Positions 28,021 through 36,952 of a stretch of 64,000 bases of DNA are shown piece by piece. The notes under the pieces are model-generated. The model was given only the letters and a program-made list of their open reading frames with translations. It was not told the DNA's origin and made no database searches. Source of the stretch: Cesiribacter sp. SM1. GTDB taxonomy: Bacteria > Bacteroidota > Bacteroidia > Cytophagales > Cyclobacteriaceae. Position numbers and translations under genes: made by a program. Every line of letters begins with the position of its first letter. Within the stretch, counting starts at the first letter, position 1. The stretch covers positions 162,867 through 226,866 of the forward strand of contig NZ_JAHXBU010000043.1 in the NCBI RefSeq assembly GCF_020178975.1. The letters run 5' to 3'.

Positions 28021-29001
28021 ATGCAGAGGGTTAGGAACCATATTGCTAATTCACGCAGGCTTCGCAAGCTTAGGCGCTTCCTGGTGAGCGTGCGCATCCG
28101 CAACCGCCAGGTATCGTTGTTCAGGATCATTGTGGTGTTCCTGGACAAGCTACGTTCTGCCGATGTGTTTGAGCGAGCCTATGGCGTAGCCTTCAACCTT
28201 ACGCTCTCCGTTTTTCCTGCCATTATCTTCTTTTTTGCGCTGCTGGCATTTTTGCCTGTAGTTGACGATGTGCAGACCATGGCCTTTTTACGGGATGTGT
28301 TACCTGCATCAGTATACCAGTTGATCGACAATACCATCCGTGATATTCTAAGCAGGCCCCGGGGAGGCTTGCTATCCTTCGGTGTTGTGTTTGCCCTGCT
28401 CCTGGCCACCAGCGGCATGGTATCACTCATGAATGCCTTTAACCGCATCCACCTCACCATCGAAAAGAGAAGTTTCCTGAAAGCCCGGGGCATCGCCACC
28501 TTCCTCACCCTGATCCTGGCCATGGTACTGGTGATGGCCATTGCCCTGCTGGTGGTGGGGCAGCTGTTTATGAACTGGGTCTATCACCAGCATGCACTCC
28601 TGGAAGACTACCAGTTCTACCTCATCATCTTTCTGCGCTTTATCATAATGTTCCTGTTTTTCCTGATGGCGATCTCCTCCATCTATTACCTGGGACCCTG
28701 TATACAGCAGCGCTGGAGTTTCTTTTCTCCCGGGTCATTTCTGGCAGCCACCTTTTGCCTGGCCGCCTCCTTCCTGTTTTCAGCCTATATCTCCAACTTT
28801 CAGCTCTACAACAAGGTCTACGGCTCCATTGGCGCCCTGATTGCGCTGATGGTCTGGATCTATATGATATCAGTGATCATCCTGATGGGCTACACCGTAA
28901 ATGCCAGCATAGACGTTGCCCTGGACCGCAAAAAGGTTAAGGCCAACATGCCCTCCAACATGAAGGTAGAGCGTGTAGCGATGGGCCAGCCAACGCATTA
29001 A
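28021..29001 (+). CDS. YihY/BrkB family inner-membrane protein
   Basis: 326 residues with about six membrane helices between 60 and 305, including the family features ERAYGVAFNLTLSVFPAIIF and YNKVYGSIGALIALMVWIY. Older work called members ribonuclease BN or serum-resistance factor BrkB; most are now seen as membrane proteins of unknown role. It begins one base after the thioesterase stop. Confidence 0.9.
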   Translation: MQRVRNHIANSRRLRKLRRFLVSVRIRNRQVSLFRIIVVFLDKLRSADVFERAYGVAFNLTLSVFPAIIFFFALLAFLPVVDDVQTMAFLRDVLPASVYQLIDNTIRDILSRPRGGLLSFGVVFALLLATSGMVSLMNAFNRIHLTIEKRSFLKARGIATFLTLILAMVLVMAIALLVVGQLFMNWVYHQHALLEDYQFYLIIFLRFIIMFLFFLMAISSIYYLGPCIQQRWSFFSPGSFLAATFCLAASFLFSAYISNFQLYNKVYGSIGALIALMVWIYMISVIILMGYTVNASIDVALDRKKVKANMPSNMKVERVAMGQPTH

Positions 29002-29150
29002 GGGCTGAACGGCCTGATCTGTAAGATGTATGTGATTTGATAAAGCAGAGGTCTAAAATAATTTTAGCCAGTAAACACATTTAAAGTACTCATTTACAAG
29101 CACAAGCCACATCAGTGCTTTAAATTTTAAAGATAAAAGAGCCGAAACTA

Positions 29151-29181
29151 TTTGACAAAATAAACAGATCTGTTACCTTTG
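29151..29181 (+). promoter_or_regulatory. Promoter of tRNA-Ser
   Basis: TTTG at 29151-29154 (-33 box) and TACCTTTG at 29174-29181 (-7 box) with a 19-base spacer, 10 bases before the mature tRNA. This is the cleanest Bacteroidota-type promoter of the window and the reference for the other -7 boxes reported. Confidence 0.85.
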
Positions 29182-29191
29182 CATCCGCTAC

Positions 29192-29278
29192 AGAGGAGTG
29201 GCAGAGCGGTCGAATGCGGCGGTCTTGAAAACCGTTGAACCTTTGCGGGTTCCGGGGGTTCGAATCCCTCCTCCTCTG
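29192..29278 (+). tRNA. tRNA-Ser (anticodon UGA)
   Basis: 87 bases. Acceptor AGAGGAG (29192-29198) pairs with CTCCTCT (29271-29277), discriminator G at 29278. The anticodon loop CTTGAAA holds TGA at 29226-29228. A long variable arm and the T loop TTCGAAT closed by GGGGG/CCCTC are present. No CCA is encoded. The 3' end is a common integration site, and a tyrosine recombinase follows 140 bp later. Confidence 0.97.
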
Positions 29279-29302
29279 CTAAATTGTATTTTTACAATTC
29301 GA

Positions 29303-29335
29303 AACCCTTCAGAAATCATTTCTGAAGGGTTTTTT
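29303..29335 (+). terminator. Terminator of tRNA-Ser
   Basis: AACCCTTCAGAAA (29303-29315) pairs exactly with 29319-29331 over a 3-base loop and runs into six T. Confidence 0.9.
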
Positions 29336-29418
29336 GCTTTTTGGCGTTTCATCTTTTTTCACTTTTCTTCGTTAAAAGTATCACCGATGTTTCACCTCTA
29401 CTCCAATGTTTCACCTGT

Positions 29419-30612
29419 ATGAGCGCCAATTTATCCCTCAAATTCTACCTGAACGAAGACAAGCTGAAGGGCGACAAGGTCAAGATCTACCTCAGGATTA
29501 CCTATGCCAGAAAGAAAGCCGAGATCGCTACCGCCCACGCCATCGCTCCTGCCGACTGGGACGAAGCAAAGCAGCGGTCCAGGAAAAACCCCACCATCAA
29601 CCAGGCCCTTTCCGATATTGAAGCAAAGCTCTACCAGATCAAGACGGTGCTGGAGTATGAAGAACGTCCCGTCTCTGCCAGAATCCTGAAAGATGTATAT
29701 ATAGGGAAAGATAAGATAGCCCCCTACCTCATCGAGTTTTATCAGGAGTATATGGATGAAATGGAAAACCATCCAGAGCGAAGTTCAGAAACTGTTAGCA
29801 TCTATAAGCAGACCTTTAACTATGTTAAGGCATTCGTGAAGTCAAAATACAGAGCCTCCGATATCCTCATCAAGCAGATCGACTTCAAGTTCGTGAAGGA
29901 CCTGGACTTATTCCTCCTCAAAAATGATCTGTCCAGAAACACCGTAATCAAACATCACAGCCGTTTCCGCACCTTATTGTACCGCGCCATCAACGAAGGT
30001 TACCTGGAGAAGAATCCTTACAAGGACTTCAAGATGAAAAAGGAACAGGTTAACCGGGAGGAGCTCTCGGAGGGTGAGTTGGAGCGCATCATTGAACATG
30101 ACCTGCACGGCAATGAAAGCCTGCAGCGGGTGCGCGACCTGTTTATCTTCTCTGTCTACACCGGACTACGTTACCAGGATGCCCAGGACCTTGAGATGAA
30201 ACACATCGTTACCTCTGACTCAGGGAAACAGTTCATTAAAATGAAACAGCACAAAACAGGCGAGATTGTAAACATTCCCCTGCTTCAGCCAGCCCTGGAT
30301 ATCATAGATCGCTATGACAATAAAGAAAGGAAAATTACCGGCAAAGTATTGCCCAGACTCTCCAACCAGAAGCTCAATGTAAACCTAAAAGAGATCACCA
30401 AACTGGTGGGCATCCAGAAAAATGTCACACACCACGTTGCCCGCCATACCTTCGCTACCACCATCTTGCGGGACAATGACATTCCCCTGGAAATCATTAG
30501 CAACTTATTAGGACACACCAACATCAAGCAAACAAAGATTTACGCGAAGAACAGCGACCGCTTTATGGAAAAACTAGCGGATCAAATTGAGACCAAAATC
30601 AAGAAAAAGTAA
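29419..30612 (+). CDS. Tyrosine recombinase / integrase (Bacteroidota type)
   Basis: Site-specific recombinase, 397 residues from the ATG at 29419. It has an N-terminal Arm-type DNA-binding domain (about 1-90, SLKFYLNEDKLKGDKVKIYL), a SAM-like core-binding domain (about 100-205) and a catalytic domain with Arg251 (YTGLRYQD), His339-x-x-Arg342 (HVARHTFATT), His366 (LLGHTN) and nucleophile Tyr375 (KIYAKNSD). All key residues are present, so it may be active. A TTG at 29341 would add 26 residues that overlap the tRNA terminator; the ATG fits the family. It most likely drove integration at tRNA-Ser. Its last 24 codons have a diverged second copy at 31802. Confidence 0.93.
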   Translation: MSANLSLKFYLNEDKLKGDKVKIYLRITYARKKAEIATAHAIAPADWDEAKQRSRKNPTINQALSDIEAKLYQIKTVLEYEERPVSARILKDVYIGKDKIAPYLIEFYQEYMDEMENHPERSSETVSIYKQTFNYVKAFVKSKYRASDILIKQIDFKFVKDLDLFLLKNDLSRNTVIKHHSRFRTLLYRAINEGYLEKNPYKDFKMKKEQVNREELSEGELERIIEHDLHGNESLQRVRDLFIFSVYTGLRYQDAQDLEMKHIVTSDSGKQFIKMKQHKTGEIVNIPLLQPALDIIDRYDNKERKITGKVLPRLSNQKLNVNLKEITKLVGIQKNVTHHVARHTFATTILRDNDIPLEIISNLLGHTNIKQTKIYAKNSDRFMEKLADQIETKIKKK

Positions 30613-30631
30613 GCACTACATCCAGCGTTTC

Positions 30632-30703
30632 GAGGGTAAATGAGAGCCGCATTTACCTCTGTTTGTTGAACGAGGGTAAATTTTGCCGAAATTTACCCTC
30701 GTT
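30632..30703. repeat. CGAGGG hairpin locus R1
   Basis: Two hairpins: GAGGGTAAAT (30632-30641) with ATTTACCTC (30651-30659), then a perfect 15-bp arm AACGAGGGTAAATTT (30669-30683) with its complement (30689-30703). Located just after the integrase. Related loci are at 31911 and 36953. Confidence 0.75.
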
Positions 30704-31098
30704 CGCTTATTACATCTGTAATAACGCAGCATCTACTGGCATACCGTTAAATTTAATTATAGTTACTGTTCATATGTTGAAATGCCATCCCTTACCCCGT
30801 TCATGAACAATGCTTCAGCCAAGCCTGTCACCACAAATTTAGTGGACGTATAACCGCTCGCTGTGCCCAACTAAGCCAAAAAAGCCTGCTACACTAGAAA
30901 TAAGGCCAATATGAATGCAACCCCGGCTAAATATTAAGCACTTGCTCAGAATCTCAGCGGAGCACCCACAGAACAGGATACTCAGGAGCTGGCTCCAGCT
31001 TCTCTACTAGTGAAGGGAACATAAGAATTAGCGTACAAATTTCTGGTGGCGGAGTGACAGGTTTTGATTAAGCTTGCATCTGCATAAATAATCTCTGG
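30704..31098. other. Gap after hairpin R1, holding the SDR scar
   Basis: About 395 bp. Only the minus-strand SDR fragment (30775-30870) is recognisable; the rest has no ORF or structure I can support. Confidence 0.4.
30775..30870 (-). pseudogene. Fragment of a short-chain dehydrogenase
   Basis: On the minus strand one frame reads GYTSTKFVVTGLAEALFMNG, which matches the active-site helix of SDR enzymes (Tyr-x3-Lys, then the GL-EAL helix). Only about 30 codons are left, with no start and no cofactor-binding half. It is a scar of a lost gene between the integrase and the YczE-like gene. Confidence 0.45.
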
Positions 31099-31794
31099 AT
31101 GCAGAAAAATTATTTCAAAAATGATACGCTTCGTAACTGGATAATCCGTTACGGATTTTTTCTGATGGGTATCATTTGTTTTGGTTTAGGGATAGCCATT
31201 TCTATCAAGGTGAAGCACTTGGGATTGCATCCATGGGATGTGCTAAACGTAGCTTTCTCCCAACATTTCGGGCTTAGCATCGGCACCTGGAGTGTACTTG
31301 TTGGTATTGCCCTTATTGTTATCTCTTTGGTGATCGGCAGTAAATATGTCAGTATTGGTACCTTTCTAAATGCCTTGCTTATTGGGCCTATACTTGATTT
31401 TTTCCTATGGCTGGATATACTACCTGAAGCTAGCCACACCTGGATAGATTACCTTTGGTTGCTGGCTGGCATCGTGATTGTTGGCATTGGAGGCGGATTA
31501 TATGTAGCTGGTGGTATAGGTGCCGGTCCCCGCGATGGTTTTATGCTCACCATTTCTGATCGCACTGGCTTATCGGTCAGTAAGGCGCGCATCATAGTAG
31601 AGTGTGTAGTGCTGGTGATCTGTTTCTTATTAGGCGGGCCAGTCTTTATCGTTACTTTTTTATACACTTTTATTTTAAGCCCAATTTTTCAGCTATGCCT
31701 GAAGGTATTTGTACACCTACGAAAGGTGCTTAGTAAACCAACGCCGAGCGAGGCAACTGCAGGACAACCATCAACAGGTACACCTTTGCGATGA
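31099..31794 (+). CDS. YczE/YyaS/YitT-like membrane protein
   Basis: 231-residue inner-membrane protein with about five to six helices. GIAISIKVKHLGLHPWDVLN near the first helix pair and GGGLYVAGGIGAGPRDGFML at about 134-153 are hallmarks of the YczE/YitT group, thought to be transport-related but not characterised. The last 20 residues are polar. The gene is enclosed by an integrase tail plus CGAGGG hairpin on each side (30540-30703 and 31802-31972), so it looks like a cassette gained between two related elements. Confidence 0.8.
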   Translation: MQKNYFKNDTLRNWIIRYGFFLMGIICFGLGIAISIKVKHLGLHPWDVLNVAFSQHFGLSIGTWSVLVGIALIVISLVIGSKYVSIGTFLNALLIGPILDFFLWLDILPEASHTWIDYLWLLAGIVIVGIGGGLYVAGGIGAGPRDGFMLTISDRTGLSVSKARIIVECVVLVICFLLGGPVFIVTFLYTFILSPIFQLCLKVFVHLRKVLSKPTPSEATAGQPSTGTPLR

Positions 31795-31801
31795 ACTAAC
31801 C

Positions 31802-31888
31802 ATGATCTATGCTAAGAACAGTGATAAGTTAATGGATAAACTAGCCGGTAAAATTGAAAGGCATATCAGCAAGAAGAAAGATGACTAA
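31802..31888 (+). pseudogene. 3' remnant of a second integrase
   Basis: The 28 codons read MIYAKNSDKLMDKLAGKIER and on to KKKDD. This matches the last residues of the intact integrase (KIYAKNSDRFMEKLADQIET) including the nucleophile Tyr, but is diverged in DNA, so it is not a recent duplication. Everything upstream of the Tyr motif is missing. Like the intact gene it is followed by CGAGGG hairpins. Confidence 0.8.
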
Positions 31889-31910
31889 TAGAAAGCAGCA
31901 TACTAAAATA

Positions 31911-31972
31911 ACGAGGCGAATTTTACCCTCGATCTTTTAACGAGGGAGATTTTTGATTAGAATCGCCCTCGT
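31911..31972. repeat. CGAGGG hairpin locus R2
   Basis: ACGAGG at 31911-31916 with CCCTCG at 31926-31931, then ACGAGGGaGATT at 31940-31951 with AATCgCCCTCGT at 31960-31972. Same arm sequences and same two-hairpin plan as R1, placed just after the integrase remnant. Confidence 0.7.
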
Positions 31973-31981
31973 CCATTTAAC

Positions 31982-32440
31982 CTAGCCCATCAACTGCTCA
32001 AGGCGATTAGTTATGTCCTCAATCAGAGCATCGCACCAACGTCTGGTCAGATCTTCTACTTCTTGTTTTGACCATTGCTGGTAATATCCTTTTTCCTGCC
32101 ACACCTCACCTTTATCTGAAACGACCTGGTAAACCGTATCCTCGAGGTTAAACACCATATCCTTCACAATAGAAAAGGGTATCACGCCTGCACGCTGAAA
32201 GTCCTCCAGCCTAAGCCTTAAACCCATTTGCAGCACATTCCCGTTTTCAATACTAATGGGCAGGTCACTCCTATCTTCAGAAGATCTTGACCAGGTATTC
32301 ATCATTTTCTCCAGGTGAAAATCGCGAAACAGGGGTGTAATTTCGGCCAGTTTGGCATGGATACCGTTGGCCAATAATGGCAGCGTTTTTTCATAAAGAT
32401 CTCGCGTAGCACCCTTATCTCGCTTCTGGTTCTCACTCAT
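31982..32440 (-). CDS. Hypothetical protein
   Basis: 152 residues, not recognised. Charged and helical at both ends, no signal peptide, no membrane helix; ends in an acidic amphipathic helix (WCDALIEDITNRLEQLMG). The middle (GNVLQMGLRLRLEDFQRAG) may form beta strands. Its stop codon is 9 bp from hairpin locus R2. Base composition is like its neighbours. Confidence 0.6.
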   Translation of the reverse strand: MSENQKRDKGATRDLYEKTLPLLANGIHAKLAEITPLFRDFHLEKMMNTWSRSSEDRSDLPISIENGNVLQMGLRLRLEDFQRAGVIPFSIVKDMVFNLEDTVYQVVSDKGEVWQEKGYYQQWSKQEVEDLTRRWCDALIEDITNRLEQLMG

Positions 32441-32600
32441 AGGTAACAGACAAATGAATCCGACAATACTTCTGGGTTACTAACGGCAGTGCTGATCATT
32501 TACAACAATCTAAATGTTAAATTTAATTCATGTTAATGAAAGGCTCGGCGTTCAAACCAAATTTTCTACGGAGGATAAGCCAATTTATTCGCGAGGGCTA

Positions 32601-33725
32601 TCAACCTGCCTTCACTGCCTGAGAAGGCAAAATATTGCGTATATCAGATGGCCCCACAAAACCTTTATTAGACCTCTTTAAGCCAAAGACAGGCCTTAAC
32701 CAGTTTACTCTTCTAATAAGATCGTAGCATAGAAAGCATCCGATAAAGGTAAAAGCTAGCACAATGACAAACTTTAAGGGAACTGGCAGGCTGAGCGGAA
32801 ATATCAGATAAGACCCCAGGTAGAGGAACATCATGTGCACAATGTAAACCGGATAGGCTGCCTGGCTCAGATAAGTGAGCACACGCCCAGGCTTGTTGAG
32901 ATACCGGTAGCCAAAGGCAAACACGGTTATAATCCAGCAAATAGATTCGAGCGCCAATAGGTAACCAGTAGCGTTGAGCTGAAACATGATGAACCGAAGA
33001 ACAAACAGCAAAGCACCAGCCAACAAGAACAGCCCTCTCCACTTTAAGATCATGTTCCAGAAAAGCGGACCGCTTAGCACAAAACAATAACCAAAGAAAA
33101 AAGCTAGAAGCCCAAGAACAAATCCGTGCCAGGTCATGGCGTACATTGTATACAGCCCCGGGGCAATGATCCAGGCTTCTGCCATATATGCCAATATAAA
33201 GGGAATCAAGCCCAGTGGACTGCTAAGCATCCCCTTTATGCCTCTGACTAGCCTCCCCTCTTCATTGTTTTTCAGATAGATAAAAATGGGCGATAAAATG
33301 ACGATATAGGCGCAAATATTGCCAAGAAACCACAGGTGCCCCATGTTAAACGTATAGCTCAGCGCCTGCATGTAGTAGTCCTGTAACAGGTAAATATGAA
33401 CAGGCACGATAAAAAAAATGCCGAAAAGGAGCGGTATGAATATCCTGCTTGCCCGCTCCAGCATCAGCTGTTTCCAGTTTCGTTTTTGGATTGCAAAGTA
33501 TACGCCCATGCCCGACACAAAGAACAGCAGGGGTATTCTCCAAACGTTCAGGAGCGACATAGGAATCCACAAAGTTTCCCAGGATTGTTCGTTGGTGATA
33601 AAACCAATCATGATTCCCCATGACTGAAAGCCGATGGCTATGTGATATATCAACAACAAGCCTATGGCAATCACCCGTATCCAGTCGATATCGTATCTTC
33701 TTTCTATTGCTAACATATCTTCCAA
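32601..33725 (-). CDS. Acyltransferase-3 family membrane protein (OpgC/MdoC-like)
   Basis: 374 residues with about ten membrane helices. The N-terminal RRYDIDWIRVIAIGLLLIYH, with its Arg-x10-His spacing, is typical of acyltransferase family 3, and the layout is closest to OpgC-like glucan modifiers. It would transfer acyl groups (succinyl or acetyl) to a periplasmic glucan or similar glycan. A second ATG lies 9 bp inside (33716). It follows the ankyrin lipoprotein gene on the same strand at about 55 bp, with a GC-rich palindrome in between. Confidence 0.85.
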   Translation of the reverse strand: MEDMLAIERRYDIDWIRVIAIGLLLIYHIAIGFQSWGIMIGFITNEQSWETLWIPMSLLNVWRIPLLFFVSGMGVYFAIQKRNWKQLMLERASRIFIPLLFGIFFIVPVHIYLLQDYYMQALSYTFNMGHLWFLGNICAYIVILSPIFIYLKNNEEGRLVRGIKGMLSSPLGLIPFILAYMAEAWIIAPGLYTMYAMTWHGFVLGLLAFFFGYCFVLSGPLFWNMILKWRGLFLLAGALLFVLRFIMFQLNATGYLLALESICWIITVFAFGYRYLNKPGRVLTYLSQAAYPVYIVHMMFLYLGSYLIFPLSLPVPLKFVIVLAFTFIGCFLCYDLIRRVNWLRPVFGLKRSNKGFVGPSDIRNILPSQAVKAG

Positions 33726-33740
33726 GTTTTAAAGTTGAAT

Positions 33741-33770
33741 GCCGGGAAGGCCCGGCCGGGCCTTCCCGGC
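33741..33770. repeat. Perfect 30-bp GC-rich palindrome
   Basis: GCCGGGAAGGCCCGG (33741-33755) is followed at once by its exact complement (33756-33770). It sits between two minus-strand genes. No T run follows on either strand. It may act as an attenuator, mRNA-stabilising hairpin or REP-like element. Confidence 0.85.
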
Positions 33771-33780
33771 GTCAATGGAA

Positions 33781-34338
33781 TTATTTTAACATTTCAGCGA
33801 TCACCGGGCGCGTTTTCTGGATATAGGCATAGTCCAGTTGTAAACCCATTGGTCCGAGTGCTTTCCCCATCATCTCGTAGCCGCTTTTCACCTCCCCAAA
33901 AGGAGCCGCTACAGACTCATAAGCTGTGGCACCGTACTTGTTTTTCATGGTTTTATCAGCTCCTTTTTCCAGTAGCATCTCCACAATCTTGGGCCGGCAA
34001 AAGAAGGCTGCGGTGATGAGTGGGGTAGATTGATCATTGTTCTGAAAGTTGATATCAGCCCCGGCATCTATGAGTGCTTTGGCGATCTCGGGCTTGCCAA
34101 AGACAGCCGCCGTAATGAGAGGGCTAGAGCCGCCAAATGGATCCTTTTCATTTAGATCAGAACCGGCGCGAATGTGTTGCTTTACGGCATCAAGATTTCC
34201 CGATACAGTGGCGGTATGCAGGTCTACATCAGGAGGCGCTATACCTGACTGTGATAGCTTGCGGTTTTCGGAATTGCTATTACACGCATAGGCGAAAATT
34301 ACGAATGCAACAATAAGGGTAAGCGTTGCTACTTTCAT
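33781..34338 (-). CDS. Ankyrin-repeat lipoprotein
   Basis: 185 residues from the ATG at 34338; an ATG 24 bp upstream is less likely because the shorter form starts with a clean signal peptide. The signal ends FAYAC, a lipobox with Cys19, so it is probably anchored in the inner or outer membrane facing the periplasm. Three ankyrin repeats follow (DLHTATVSGNLDAVKQHI, SPLITAAVFGKPEIAKALI, TPLITAAFFCRPKIVEMLL). The last 45 residues are helical. Partner unknown. It is likely co-regulated with the acyltransferase and lies divergent from the HTH-TPR regulator. Confidence 0.82.
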   Translation of the reverse strand: MKVATLTLIVAFVIFAYACNSNSENRKLSQSGIAPPDVDLHTATVSGNLDAVKQHIRAGSDLNEKDPFGGSSPLITAAVFGKPEIAKALIDAGADINFQNNDQSTPLITAAFFCRPKIVEMLLEKGADKTMKNKYGATAYESVAAPFGEVKSGYEMMGKALGPMGLQLDYAYIQKTRPVIAEMLK

Positions 34339-34592
34339 GAAATTGAACTTGAGGGATTGCATCTTTTTTTTGTTAAAATGGCTCGTCGATGTATGGGTGT
34401 AAAGGTCAGCAGAACCCCGCCGTGATGGTTATCAACTTTCATTCAGATGCTATAAACTTTGAGGAATGGATGAAAACTATGACGCAAGCATATAAATTAT
34501 GATGCAAAAAGGGGCCGGAGAGCCGGTTTTCAGGGCTTGTGACCTATCTGAATATTTTGCTCCTTTGTATCAGTCTTTTATAGAATTGAGCA

Positions 34593-36656
34593 ATGCAAAA
34601 TGCTACCGCTGCGGATAATATGTTTTTAGATCAGCTCACCGAAGTAGTCGAGAAGCATATTGCTGATGAAAATTTTGGGGTATCCGAGCTGGCTATAGCC
34701 GTTGGGATGAGCCGCTCAAACCTCCTGCGGAAAGTAAAGCAGTCCACGAATCTTTCGGTAAGCCAATTTATCCGGCAGGTACGCCTACAGAAGGCCATGA
34801 TTTTGTTGCAGCAGAATTCCCTGAATGTTTCGGAGGTTTCCTACCAGGTTGGCTTTAGCAGCACCTCCTATTTCATTAAGTGCTTCCGCGAGCACTATGG
34901 ATATTCTCCTGGAGAAGTAGGAAAAAGAGAAGTGCAGGCAGAGGGACCTGAAGTGCAGGAGACAATGCCCCTTCGCAGAGAAAAATCGAAGTTGCCTCTT
35001 ATTTTCTCGCTACTCCTTGGCCTGGTACTCGTAGCGGCACTATTTCTCTATTCAAAGCCGGAAAGCCCCAAAGCCAGTTTGGAGAAATCCATCGTGGTGC
35101 TACCCTTCAAAAATAGCAGCAGCGATTCCACCAATATTTATCTGATCAATGGACTGATGGAGTCTACGCTCAACAACCTGCAAAAAATTAAGGATATGCG
35201 TGTGCTGAGCCGAACCTCTGCAGAGAAGTACCGGAATACGACTAAATCTATTCCCGAAATGGCCGAGGAGCTTAATGTTAGTTATTTCGTGGAAGGGAGC
35301 GGACAAAAGGTCGGAGACCGGATATTATTAAACATTCAGCTGATCGATGCCTCTACTGACACTCAGCTTTGGGCAAAACAATACGAACGGCAGGTCAGCG
35401 ACATTTTTGAACTGCAGCAGGAAATTGCTAAAAGTATAGCCGAGGAGATCCAGGCCGTCTTTACCCCGGAAGAGGAAAAGCTGATAGATAAAATACCTAC
35501 CAATAACCTGGTGGCCTACGACTATTACCTGAAGGGACTTAATTATCAGAATAAGGGTGGCGCCGATCTGATTAAGGCCATACCGGAGTATAAAAAAGCT
35601 ATTGACCAGGACCCCGCGTTTGCACTGGCCCATGCAAACCTGGCGATTACCTATTCCAGCCTTGATGTTTATCAGGATAAGAAAAAGTACTTATCGGAAC
35701 TCAACGTGCATGCTGACAAAGCCCTGTTGTTAGACCCAAAGCTGGCAGAGAGCCTCTTGGCAAAAGCCCTATTTTACATCAACAACAAAGAATATGCGGA
35801 AGCCCCCGCCTATCTGGAAAAGGCGCTTGAATACAATCCAAACTCGGCGATGGTCATCAACATGCTGTCCCTTTTCTACTCCACCATCATACCCGATACC
35901 GGAAAATTCATAGAGTATGCGCTGAGGGGTGTTAAGCTTGATATAGCAGCCAATGATTCGGTAATTACCAGCTACATTTACCTGAACCTGAGCAATGCCC
36001 TGATCCAAAGTGGATTCGTGGATGAAGCGATCCGGTATGTCGACAAGTCATTGGAGTATAATCCGGCAAATTACTATTCCAATCACCTAAAGGCTTTTAT
36101 TCTGTTTGCCAAGAACAAAGATTTAGATGAAACGAGAGCTTTATTGATCAGGGAGCTGAAAAAGGATACTACCCGACTGGATATTATGCAGGACCTAGGC
36201 AAGGTGTGTTTTTATCAGAAAGATTACAAAGCTGCCTATCAGTACTATAATCGGTTTGTAAGCCGGCGCGAAGCCCTGCAACTCGATATTTATCAACAGG
36301 AAAATTTATTGATTGGCACCGTAATGAAAAAAATGGGCCATCATGAAAAAGCTGCCCGGTATATTCAGGAATACAAAACCTTGGCCGACAACAATGAATC
36401 CAATTATAAACCGCTTCTTCTGGCGGCATATCACATGCACATGCGCGATCAGCATCAGGCCCTTGAGCAATTAGAACTGTTTTCCCAGGAAGAAAACATT
36501 CAGTACTGGGTTGTGCTTTTCATCGAGTGCGATCCGCTGCTGGAGCCCCTGTTTGCTACAGCAGCAGGCAAGGAAGCCATTGCCAAAGTAAAAACGAAGT
36601 TTTGGAAAAATCATGCGGAGATCAAAGCCAGGCTTAAAAAGGAAAGCTTGATTTGA
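34593..36656 (+). CDS. AraC-type HTH regulator with membrane helix, FlgO/TolB-like domain and TPRs
   Basis: 687 residues. An AraC-type DNA-binding domain comes first (about 10-108, VSELAIAVGMSRSNLLRKVK and EVSYQVGFSSTSYFIKCFRE), then a membrane helix at about 134-153, then a domain like the FlgO/adenylate-cyclase-associated part (SIVVLPFKNSSSDSTNIYL), then TPRs from about 300 to 650. The DNA-binding part would be cytosolic and the sensor part periplasmic, a one-component membrane regulator seen in Bacteroidota. It is divergent from the ankyrin lipoprotein and acyltransferase, which are its likely targets (inference). Confidence 0.85.
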   Translation: MQNATAADNMFLDQLTEVVEKHIADENFGVSELAIAVGMSRSNLLRKVKQSTNLSVSQFIRQVRLQKAMILLQQNSLNVSEVSYQVGFSSTSYFIKCFREHYGYSPGEVGKREVQAEGPEVQETMPLRREKSKLPLIFSLLLGLVLVAALFLYSKPESPKASLEKSIVVLPFKNSSSDSTNIYLINGLMESTLNNLQKIKDMRVLSRTSAEKYRNTTKSIPEMAEELNVSYFVEGSGQKVGDRILLNIQLIDASTDTQLWAKQYERQVSDIFELQQEIAKSIAEEIQAVFTPEEEKLIDKIPTNNLVAYDYYLKGLNYQNKGGADLIKAIPEYKKAIDQDPAFALAHANLAITYSSLDVYQDKKKYLSELNVHADKALLLDPKLAESLLAKALFYINNKEYAEAPAYLEKALEYNPNSAMVINMLSLFYSTIIPDTGKFIEYALRGVKLDIAANDSVITSYIYLNLSNALIQSGFVDEAIRYVDKSLEYNPANYYSNHLKAFILFAKNKDLDETRALLIRELKKDTTRLDIMQDLGKVCFYQKDYKAAYQYYNRFVSRREALQLDIYQQENLLIGTVMKKMGHHEKAARYIQEYKTLADNNESNYKPLLLAAYHMHMRDQHQALEQLELFSQEENIQYWVVLFIECDPLLEPLFATAAGKEAIAKVKTKFWKNHAEIKARLKKESLI

Positions 36657-36952
36657 TGCCTTAAGGTATCGAAGTGATTGACTATAATTTTATAGTAACC
36701 AAGCCAAGTTAAGTTAAAAAGGCCCCAGTCATCTGCTTTGATGGAGCGATCATGATTTATCGCCTAAGCAAAGTATTCAGGTGCCCCTCCCTTTTCAGCG
36801 TTAACTTTAATTCTATTTAACGCTAACGCACAACTAGCCTACCTGATCAGCATGGTCGCTCGCTGAGTAACGACGACAACCCGCAACCACCAAAATCTTC
36901 ATCCTCAAACTTAAGCTGTATACATTGATCGTTTACTATATGTGCAAGACTC
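36657..36952. other. Gap after the HTH-TPR gene
   Basis: About 300 bp without an ORF. Only short imperfect repeats (GTTAACTTTAATTCTATTTAACG near 36800 region) are seen; nothing can be named. Confidence 0.3.

Noticed and set aside
29341..29418. Longer integrase start at a TTG
   Set aside because: The extra 26 residues overlap the tRNA terminator and do not look like an integrase N-terminus; the ATG at 29419 does.
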